Shown piece by piece: positions 55,074 through 62,307 of a stretch of 64,000 nucleotides of DNA (its first letter is position 1; each line of letters starts with the position of its first letter). A model generated the notes under the pieces. It did not search any database. It saw nothing but the letters and a program-made list of their open reading frames with translations, and was not told the origin of the DNA. Source of the DNA: Legionella cincinnatiensis (GTDB lineage Bacteria > Pseudomonadota > Gammaproteobacteria > Legionellales > Legionellaceae); contig NZ_UGNX01000001.1 of the NCBI RefSeq assembly GCF_900452415.1, positions 124,001 to 188,000 of the forward strand, in the 5' to 3' direction. Both the position numbers and the translations under genes were made by a program.

Positions 55074-55576
55074 ACGAGAAAAAATATCTTACTACGGTAG
55101 AATTACAAAAAGAATCAATGAAGTTTTCTGCGGGTCATACTACAATTTTCTCTGCCACAGAAAGAGAACCATTGCATGGTCATATGTATGGCGTTTATCT
55201 TGCATTGACTACCTGGGTTGAAGAAAATGGGATGACCTTTGATTACCGTTATTATAAAGAGCGTATCCATAAATTATGTCGTTATTTGAACCAAACTTTT
55301 TTGATGCCGCAATTTTCACCTTTTTTGGAATATGCTGAAGATGAGGCATATTATTATTTTACGTTTAACCATAAAAAAATTCCTTTTCTTAAGGAAGATG
55401 TGACTCTATTACCAGTAACCAATATTACCGTCGAAGAGCTTTCAAAGTGGTTTGTTCATGAGTTAATTCAAGATAAGGAGGAGCTGGAGAGGCATCGCAT
55501 CGAGAAGGTTATAGTCAAAGTTTTCTCTGCTCCGGGACAATCAGCCAGCCATGAATGGCAAAGAGCGGATGAATAA
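55070..55576 (+). CDS. 6-pyruvoyltetrahydropterin synthase-like protein (PTPS-III type)
   Basis: A 168-aa T-fold enzyme. The zinc histidines are in FSAGHTTIF and LHGHMYGV. The catalytic Cys of QueD and classical PTPS, found four residues before the HGH, is absent; the local sequence is EPLHGH, matching the ExxHGH pattern of PTPS-III enzymes that can replace FolB in folate synthesis. That link is family knowledge; activity is inferred. It overlaps the methyltransferase stop and precedes priA. The pteridine reductase is close by. Confidence 0.78.
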   Translation: MNEKKYLTTVELQKESMKFSAGHTTIFSATEREPLHGHMYGVYLALTTWVEENGMTFDYRYYKERIHKLCRYLNQTFLMPQFSPFLEYAEDEAYYYFTFNHKKIPFLKEDVTLLPVTNITVEELSKWFVHELIQDKEELERHRIEKVIVKVFSAPGQSASHEWQRADE

Positions 55577-55643
55577 ATCTCTTTTCCAATTTACTGCGGA
55601 GCTAAAAATGCCAGAAGACACAGAGTGCAGAACTGGAGCTCCT

Positions 55644-57872
55644 ATGAATTTAGGCGAAGAATCAAGTGTCTCATTAATACCTAAAATGACAGTGAATACT
55701 GTTTATCAAGTGTGTATCCCCCATACCCATCGAGATTATTTTGATTATATTGCAGACGAATTTACTCCATGTATAGGTGCTCGAGTTTGGGTTCCGTTTC
55801 GTAAACAAACCCGATTGGGAGTTGTAATCAGCGCCAATGAATCTTTGCAGGATAGTGGAGCCTTATTAAAAAATATCAGTGCTATTATTGACGAAGAGCC
55901 TTTAATTGATGAAAAAATATTGATTTTATGCTCATGGATTGGGAGTTATTACCAATCGCCTTTATCGGAAGTATTGCCTTTGGCTTTACCCAAGAAATAT
56001 CGTCTAGGCCAAGCCTGCCAATTGCCGATGGGCGATTTTTATCAATTAGCATTACCTTTGGATGAGGCTAAAAAACGCATTCCCATTCGTGCACACAAGC
56101 AGCTACAGCTTATCGAATTTTTAAGTACTCAAAAAGAACCTGTTGCTCAACGAGATTTAACCCAAAAAGGATTTAATAGTACTCAATTGGGTCACTTACT
56201 TGCAGCACAAGTTCTTTCTTTATCACAACAAATCTTAATTCCTCAACCAGCAGAAATGTTGCAGTTACCGCCACTGATGCTGAATTCAGAACAAGCGGTT
56301 GCTGTCACTGCGATTAAAGAAAAACTGAATCATTATCAATGCTTTTTATTACAAGGAGTTACGGGTAGTGGTAAGACGGAAGTTTATTTGCAGGTGATTG
56401 CTGAAGTTTTAGAGCAAGAGAAGCAGGTTTTAGTTTTGGTTCCTGAAATTGGGTTAACACCACAATTGGTCGCTCGTTTTACGGCACGCTTTAAACAACC
56501 TATTGCGGTGATCCATTCTGGCTTAAATGAATCCGAACGCCAAGTTTCTTGGCAATTAGCAAAAGAAAATAAGGTTAAATTGGTCATCGGCACCAGAGCT
56601 TCCATTTTCACACCAATGCCTGATTTAGGATTAATTGTGGTTGATGAAGAGCATGATCCCTCATTAAAACAAATGGAGGGGGTGCGCTATTCAGCTCGTG
56701 ATACGGCATTAATGCGGGCAAATTTGGCAAATATTCCTATCATTTTGGGTTCAGCGACACCCAGTCTTGAAAGCATTTATAACAGCAAACAGCACAAATA
56801 TAAATTGTTACGCTTAACTCATAAAGCGTTATCGACGACGCCACTGCATTACCAACTCATTGATCTGCGCTCTCAAGTAGTGCAACATGGTTTAGCCACT
56901 CCAACCTTACATGTGATTCAAGAACATTTACAGAAAAAGAATCAGGTTTTAGTATTTATTAATCGGCGTGGTTTTGCACCGGTATTGTTATGCCATCAAT
57001 GTGGTTGGATGGTTGATTGTCGTGCTTGCGACAGCCATTTGACGCTTCATAAACAAGTAGGTCAGATGATTTGTCACCATTGTGGTTTGACGCAAAAAAA
57101 ACCAGCGCATTGCTCGAGTTGCCAAAGTATGGAACTGATTCCCGTAGGAGCAGGTACTCAGCGTATTCATGAGTTTTTAAGCGCATATTTCCCTAATACA
57201 GAAGTTGTGCGTATCGATAGGGATGTAGTTCGTAAAAAGAATTCCATGGATGAACATTTGGATAAAATCCATAGTGGAGAGGCTCAGCTCATTGTTGGTA
57301 CGCAAATGTTGGCGAAGGGCCACCATTTCCCACGTTTATCTTTAGTGGTGGTACTTGATACGGATGCTGGACTTTACAACCAAGATTTTCGTGCTCTAGA
57401 GCATTTAGGACAATTATTAACTCAAGTTTCAGGTCGTGCAGGACGTGAAGATGATGCAGGGCAAGTTTTAATTCAAACCCATTTACCGGATCATCCATTA
57501 CTTAATGTGTTGATTCAGCAGGGCTATGATCAATTTGCAGATGTCTTATTAACAATGCGCCAACAAGCTGAAATGCCTCCGTTTCACTATCTAGCAGTAG
57601 TTCGGGCACAAGGAAAAGCAGCAACAAAGGTATCAAAATTTTTACAGGCGGTTAAAGATCAGATAAAAACACACTCTATTATCGTTATGGGACCCGCACC
57701 AGCACCTATGCCTCGTAAAGCCAATCAATACCGCATGCAATTATTGATTAAATCCTCTTCAAGAAAAGTTCTAAAAAATGCTTTAACCCAATTGCGTGAA
57801 TGGCTCACAAAAAATAAATTAAGTAATGGTATACGTTGGAATGTAGATGTGGATCCTATCGATTTATCTTAA
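55644..57872 (+). CDS. priA: Primosomal replication-restart helicase PriA
   Basis: A 742-aa 3'-5' helicase that restarts stalled forks. The N-terminal DNA-binding domain has VYQVCIPHTHRDYFDY; Walker A is GVTGSGKT near residue 238 and the DEEH box is near 334. Zinc cysteine pairs start near residue 450 (CHQCGW, CRAC, CHHCG, CSSC). QVSGRAGR is helicase motif VI. The ATG at 55644 has GGAG 6 bp upstream; the frame is open from 55551, overlapping the PTPS gene, so the start is not certain. Confidence 0.93.
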   Translation: MNLGEESSVSLIPKMTVNTVYQVCIPHTHRDYFDYIADEFTPCIGARVWVPFRKQTRLGVVISANESLQDSGALLKNISAIIDEEPLIDEKILILCSWIGSYYQSPLSEVLPLALPKKYRLGQACQLPMGDFYQLALPLDEAKKRIPIRAHKQLQLIEFLSTQKEPVAQRDLTQKGFNSTQLGHLLAAQVLSLSQQILIPQPAEMLQLPPLMLNSEQAVAVTAIKEKLNHYQCFLLQGVTGSGKTEVYLQVIAEVLEQEKQVLVLVPEIGLTPQLVARFTARFKQPIAVIHSGLNESERQVSWQLAKENKVKLVIGTRASIFTPMPDLGLIVVDEEHDPSLKQMEGVRYSARDTALMRANLANIPIILGSATPSLESIYNSKQHKYKLLRLTHKALSTTPLHYQLIDLRSQVVQHGLATPTLHVIQEHLQKKNQVLVFINRRGFAPVLLCHQCGWMVDCRACDSHLTLHKQVGQMICHHCGLTQKKPAHCSSCQSMELIPVGAGTQRIHEFLSAYFPNTEVVRIDRDVVRKKNSMDEHLDKIHSGEAQLIVGTQMLAKGHHFPRLSLVVVLDTDAGLYNQDFRALEHLGQLLTQVSGRAGREDDAGQVLIQTHLPDHPLLNVLIQQGYDQFADVLLTMRQQAEMPPFHYLAVVRAQGKAATKVSKFLQAVKDQIKTHSIIVMGPAPAPMPRKANQYRMQLLIKSSSRKVLKNALTQLREWLTKNKLSNGIRWNVDVDPIDLS

Positions 57873-57896
57873 TAAAAAGTCAAATTGGAATCTAAA

Positions 57897-58304
57897 ATGA
57901 ATGAGCTAAAAGTTGAAATCCATAAAAAAGTGTTCTCTATTGCGTGGGGCGACATGGATGCATTAGGGCATGTAAATAATGCACGATATTTTGAGTATTT
58001 TCAGGAAGCCCGGATTGAATGGTTAAGGGACTTAAATATTAAGATGACGGGAAAAACAGGTCCAGTAGTGATTCATGTTGCTTGTACCTTTTTGAAACCG
58101 GTAATTTATCCTGCTACGGTTACTTTATGTTCTAAAATTCATAGCCTGGGTAATTCCAGTATGATTATGGATCATGAACTTTATCAAAATGAAGTGCTTA
58201 TGGCCCACGGTAGTTGTAAAATTGTTTGGGTGGATTATACGCAAAATAAATCAATACCATTACCCGATATTTTTCGTACTCTTTATGCAACACCCTACAC
58301 TTGA
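57897..58304 (+). CDS. Acyl-CoA thioesterase, 4HBT hot-dog family
   Basis: A 135-aa hot-dog enzyme. WGDMDALGHVNNARYFEYFQ near residues 16-35 carries the catalytic aspartate and the HVNN motif of the YbgC/FadM type. The C-terminus has the usual GSCKIVWVDY. The ATG at 57897 is used rather than an upstream TTG. It follows priA by 24 bp. Confidence 0.9.
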   Translation: MNELKVEIHKKVFSIAWGDMDALGHVNNARYFEYFQEARIEWLRDLNIKMTGKTGPVVIHVACTFLKPVIYPATVTLCSKIHSLGNSSMIMDHELYQNEVLMAHGSCKIVWVDYTQNKSIPLPDIFRTLYATPYT

Positions 58305-58464
58305 AAAATATTTTTGATTCTATCCATCATCATTACAATGGGTTTATTACCCTACCGCTGAATTTGATCGGTTATGTATCAAAATTGTTGATGTCTTATT
58401 ACGCTAGAGTTTCATCATCCTTAGTTTTGACCGAAGGATCCATCGATGAGCAAAGACCTTGGAG

Positions 58465-58483
58465 CTTCCGGTTAAGCCGGAAG
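58465..58483. terminator. Small hairpin between convergent genes
   Basis: A perfect 7-bp stem CTTCCGG / CCGGAAG with a 5-base loop lies between the thioesterase and the convergent 118-aa gene. There is no T-run, so its role as terminator is tentative. Confidence 0.35.
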
Positions 58484-58548
58484 ATGAAGTAATAAATGTA
58501 AATCAACAAATTTGTTACACCTCCAATGTGATCTGACAGACTTTCGCA

Positions 58549-58905
58549 TTAAGGATTCGCAATAGTTGGAGAAGAATGCTGCTCCGCTAGTTCAATTGCA
58601 ATAGTATTGATGTCTGTTTTGATCTCATTATATCGTTTTGTGGCTTCTTCCAGTTGATTTTTAGCGATCATTTTAGGGAGCTCACTTTCCAATTCGGCTA
58701 AAGCATTTTTTTGCAAGCTCTCTACCATGGGTAAAATTTTATTAGAATCAAAGTCTCTATTGATGAGTGCTCGAATTTTTATTATTTGAAAAGTCGCTTC
58801 ATTATAATTTATTAGGTCGCTCGTATCTTCAAGATCTGGTTTTTGTAGATTAGCCAGTTTGATTAATGTACTTCTTACTTTTTCAATAAGTTCTTTATGA
58901 GACAT
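58549..58905 (-). CDS. Small helical protein downstream of the cyclase-toxin gene
   Basis: A 118-aa soluble, all-helical protein that I do not recognise. It has leucine-rich amphipathic helices (LIEKVRSTLIKLANLQ, ILPMVESLQKNALAELESEL, ATKRYNEIKTDINTIAIELA) and no signal peptide. It starts 10 bp after the cyclase-like gene and must be co-transcribed with it. A secretion chaperone, a regulator of the cyclase, or a second effector are all possible; size and charge fit a chaperone or antitoxin-like partner. Confidence 0.7.
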   Translation of the reverse strand: MSHKELIEKVRSTLIKLANLQKPDLEDTSDLINYNEATFQIIKIRALINRDFDSNKILPMVESLQKNALAELESELPKMIAKNQLEEATKRYNEIKTDINTIAIELAEQHSSPTIANP

Positions 58906-58915
58906 AATATTCTTC

Positions 58916-60934
58916 CTAAAATGTGTTGGAGATTTGTGGAGCTACTTCTTTTTCTAAGTTATTGTTTTCTGCAGAAGTGTTTTTTAATTGGGCAAATTGA
59001 TTTTTATAATTATGGAATTGGCTTATCTGCTTTAATTTGAGGCCTTCCATATGTTCGTTATATTTCTCCATAGTCTTAGGTGGGATAGTTTGTTCTAATT
59101 GAATTTGTCGTTCAATAACTCTTCCCCAACCCGCACTCATATTGGCGCCATGGCTAATCTCTATATGATTTTTTGCTAAGAAATCGCCAGTCAGTAATAC
59201 TTCAACTAATTGTTCTTGTGTCTCTCCATATAGGGTACTGCCATCTGCAGTGATTAAAAGCCATGCTCCCTCTAAATTACTCCCGTATGGATTTCTCATA
59301 TCAAAACCATGCTGGTATAAATCATGGACATTTACATCATGATGTAGATGAGGGATAACATAAGGAATTTCATTTTTAGTAGCGAAGACGAAATGTGAGG
59401 CCATATGCTCAGTAATTTTATTCAACATGGTTGAGGATATGTTATTCTGTACCAGCATCATTTCTGCTTGCACTAATCGTCTAGATACATCCATAATATT
59501 ATCCGGGGTAATGACATCTTTTATAGATACTAATATATCCATAGCTCTTTGCACTGCATCAGTATTATATTTTTCACCGTAGTGAGTATTTAATTTATCT
59601 CTATAAGCATGATTTAACACTTGTTGAAAAACAAACTCATGAGGGGTAATACAACCTGCACGCGCTAGAGCGAAATCACTTACTATTTCAGTAATACTTG
59701 GTATGGATAATGTTTTTTCTTCAAATGAAGACAATGGCATATTCTTTAAATTTTTCTCTTTGGCTTTATCTTGGATTTCTTTTAAATAGGCATCTGAGTA
59801 TGCTAACAATTTTTCCTTATTTTTTATCCCTTCTTCTTTTGGTGCAAATACATTGATCACTTCCGCATATTTAGAATCTAAACCAGGAGGATGGCCTAAG
59901 GCCATGCCATCCCAATCACCAGCGACAATACGGCCTCCTTTGTTATATACCTCTAAAATGACCTGATTTGCTGTTTCTTCCTCTAAATGAGTTTTTAATT
60001 TATTTAAAACTTTTTCAAGTGATGTACATTCTTTTATTAAACTATAGTGGGGATGATCGACTCCCATCGCGTGTTTAAACTCTTCAGCACTACGAGCCCT
60101 ATTGGCAAAAACTTTCGCACTTTTAAGTTCAGATTCGTTTGGATTAGCACTTTTAGATTCGGTATAGTGCAGTTTAAAAGTATGATTAAATATTTGTTTA
60201 TAGAGTTCATCGGGTATTGCTTCGAGTTCAGGAGGTTTTTTAATAATACCTTGACTCGCATCCCAATTTTTATCGTGTTCCGCTTTATCCCATTCGCGTG
60301 AGTAAAAAATAGGATTATTTTCCCCTGCTGATAGGTTTACAACAAATTGACCATTGAATCCAGTGGGAGAATCATCGGTTTTCGGTCCATGCCCTTTTTT
60401 ATATTCAAATCGTAGCAGTCTACTTTCTGGATTAAATCCTAGGACGTGTAAATCGCCATCTGGACCAACTTCACGCAAAATATCTCTCATATTAATATCA
60501 AGTTGCATAGTATGTTGGTAGTCAGTATGCGTCGGCTTTAATAAAAGATGGTCCCTATCTTTGGCGTTATGAGGCAGGGGCTCTCCATTTTGCTGGATAC
60601 GAGCAAAGCGAAGTTCTTCTGCAAGTGACCCTTTAAAGAATCCTTGTTTGCTGGTTTTACTTAAGTTAACCCCACTTTTCGGACTCCTATTTTTATTATA
60701 TTGAGGAGGATCTCCTGCTCTTAATATGATGCTACTGTTAAGTGCATGAGCTTGCATAATATTTGCAGTTACAAATTCAGATTGAGCACCCGCAGCAATC
60801 ATGGCCTGTGCACCTATAAGAATTCCCTCGTTTGTTTTGTTATTCGCTACGGTAACTTTTGGGTTAGAGGCTACTTGCATTGCAAAAGGCAGACTGCCTC
60901 TTGCTTTAATATCTTCACTTTTAGAGTTACTCAT
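58916..60934 (-). CDS. CyaA/edema factor/ExoY-like nucleotidyl cyclase (candidate effector toxin)
   Basis: A 672-aa protein with the class II (toxin-type) cyclase catalytic set. Arg72 (IILRAGDP), Lys86 and Lys93 (PKSGVNLSKTSKQG) match CyaA Arg41, Lys58 and Lys65, with the same seven-residue Lys spacing. Asp340-x-Asp342 (AGDWDGMALGHP) matches the metal Asp pair 188/190. His542 and Asn548 (QHGFDMRNP) match His298/Asn304, again with the same spacing. ITPHEFVFQQVLN matches CyaA ITDFELEVRNALN. The ATG at 60934 is preferred; the frame opens at a TTG at 61075. No signal peptide, so export would be by a type III/IV-like system. Activator and nucleotide are unknown. A coupled 118-aa gene follows. Confidence 0.85.
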   Translation of the reverse strand: MSNSKSEDIKARGSLPFAMQVASNPKVTVANNKTNEGILIGAQAMIAAGAQSEFVTANIMQAHALNSSIILRAGDPPQYNKNRSPKSGVNLSKTSKQGFFKGSLAEELRFARIQQNGEPLPHNAKDRDHLLLKPTHTDYQHTMQLDINMRDILREVGPDGDLHVLGFNPESRLLRFEYKKGHGPKTDDSPTGFNGQFVVNLSAGENNPIFYSREWDKAEHDKNWDASQGIIKKPPELEAIPDELYKQIFNHTFKLHYTESKSANPNESELKSAKVFANRARSAEEFKHAMGVDHPHYSLIKECTSLEKVLNKLKTHLEEETANQVILEVYNKGGRIVAGDWDGMALGHPPGLDSKYAEVINVFAPKEEGIKNKEKLLAYSDAYLKEIQDKAKEKNLKNMPLSSFEEKTLSIPSITEIVSDFALARAGCITPHEFVFQQVLNHAYRDKLNTHYGEKYNTDAVQRAMDILVSIKDVITPDNIMDVSRRLVQAEMMLVQNNISSTMLNKITEHMASHFVFATKNEIPYVIPHLHHDVNVHDLYQHGFDMRNPYGSNLEGAWLLITADGSTLYGETQEQLVEVLLTGDFLAKNHIEISHGANMSAGWGRVIERQIQLEQTIPPKTMEKYNEHMEGLKLKQISQFHNYKNQFAQLKNTSAENNNLEKEVAPQISNTF

Positions 60935-61036
60935 GATCTTGTCTTCATAAATAAGATGAATTTCTTCAGCCCTTATTAAAAATTGTAACAAGCTAATATT
61001 ATGAAATGCTGACAACAGAATTCCTATTTGGAATGA

Positions 61037-61306
61037 TATTTCTCCCAATGGAATACTGCTCTGAGGAAGGGACAATCAGAAATTAAGCGGAGTAAAAAAG
61101 GAGATAATACTGGTTTTGTATTAATTCAAGATATCGATCAAAATCAATTTCAGCGAATCATAGCGCTTAAATTAGGGCAATTAGAGCCCATTTTCGAATT
61201 AGAATTACTATTGCAAGCAATCATTGGGATAAAAACTCCCGAGCCATGGTTGCTTCTCGCTCTCATAGATGTAACTATAAACGTTGCGCTGCCGATGTAT
61301 CATTGA
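61037..61306 (+). pseudogene. Start-less open frame, possible gene fragment
   Basis: A frame of about 90 codons ending at TGA 61304-61306 has no ATG, GTG or usable TTG near its beginning. It codes for protein-like sequence (TGFVLIQDIDQNQFQRIIAL, LGQLEPIFELELLLQAIIG, PEPWLLLALIDVTINVALP). It may be the 3' remnant of a decayed gene. It overlaps the likely promoter of the cyclase-like gene. No homologue is recognised. Confidence 0.35.
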
Positions 61307-61331
61307 TTTGAGATAGTTGTTTGAGGATACC

Positions 61332-62297
61332 ATGAAAAAACAAAGGATTGTACTTAGCTTATTCTGTTCGTTTTATCTCATTTTAAGTTTTGCCGATAAC
61401 TCATTAAATAAGGAAAAGCAAACAACAGGGGTTAATAGTAATCCTTTATTTTATCTGCAAGGCATTTATAGTTATCGAGATTTCAAATTTAAATCCGTTA
61501 AATCTGCAAATTATAACAGCTTTCAAGGCCATTCCAATTTCTATGCATTAGGGGCAAATAACCTGCAAATAATGAGAGGGCTTACTGGAGGTTTATTTAT
61601 TTACAGGGCCGATATGAGTTTGGGCTCCGACGTGCTTATTTTTCCCACGTCGCTTATTCAAACAACGCAATCAATCCATAATAATTCACTTTTTGGCCAT
61701 GTAACAAAATCGATTAAGCCACATCTATTTGTCGATTTTTATGGTGGTTATGGACAAAATAAGCTTAATTACCTCACATTAATGGCGCCTAATACGTCCA
61801 ATCAACAAATTGCCTCAGCTACGAATCATAGCAATAATTGGTTTGTAAGTTTAAGTACTTTATATAACACTATTTTTCATAATTTTTTAATTACCGGTGC
61901 TTTTAGTGTTTTGCATAATGAAGTGAAACAAAATGGATTTACTTATTTTTTTCGCCCTAATTTAGTATCAAATACCATAGCACCACTAACTAATAAGTCC
62001 TCATATCTTTTGGAAAATGCAGAAATAGGCTACAAGATCACGCAAACCATAGCGCCTTTTATCAATGGAGGTTTAATTCAGGTTGTCCAGTTTTCCAATA
62101 GCCGACCACTCATATCAGGTACTTTAGTGAGTACTGCGCCTGAATTTAATTTAAATCAAAATGGATTCCAAGTGGGTGGGGGAGTGAATTTTACATTGAA
62201 AAAGGTGACTCTGCGTTTGGAACAACAATATGTACAACGTACTAATGTTTATCATAGCAATCTTTCCATAGTTTCATTAAAGATTGCTATGGATTAG
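61332..62297 (+). CDS. Outer-membrane beta-barrel protein, hypothetical
   Basis: A 321-aa exported protein. The signal peptide is MKKQRIVLSLFCSFYLILSFA. The rest is rich in alternating strands and aromatic residues with glycine turns (NLQIMRGLTGGLFIYRADM, HLFVDFYGGYGQNKLNYL, APFINGGLIQVVQF, FQVGGGVNFTLKKVTLRLEQ), like an autotransporter-type or porin-type barrel. A TGAGG site precedes ATG 61332. It ends 10 bp before the CHASE2 cyclase and may share its transcript. Confidence 0.65.
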   Translation: MKKQRIVLSLFCSFYLILSFADNSLNKEKQTTGVNSNPLFYLQGIYSYRDFKFKSVKSANYNSFQGHSNFYALGANNLQIMRGLTGGLFIYRADMSLGSDVLIFPTSLIQTTQSIHNNSLFGHVTKSIKPHLFVDFYGGYGQNKLNYLTLMAPNTSNQQIASATNHSNNWFVSLSTLYNTIFHNFLITGAFSVLHNEVKQNGFTYFFRPNLVSNTIAPLTNKSSYLLENAEIGYKITQTIAPFINGGLIQVVQFSNSRPLISGTLVSTAPEFNLNQNGFQVGGGVNFTLKKVTLRLEQQYVQRTNVYHSNLSIVSLKIAMD

Positions 62298-62307
62298 GGG
62301 CCTTTCT

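Noticed and set aside
58301-58492. A 63-codon frame after the thioesterase gene
   Set aside because: TTG start, no ribosome site, no family resemblance, and it runs through a hairpin.
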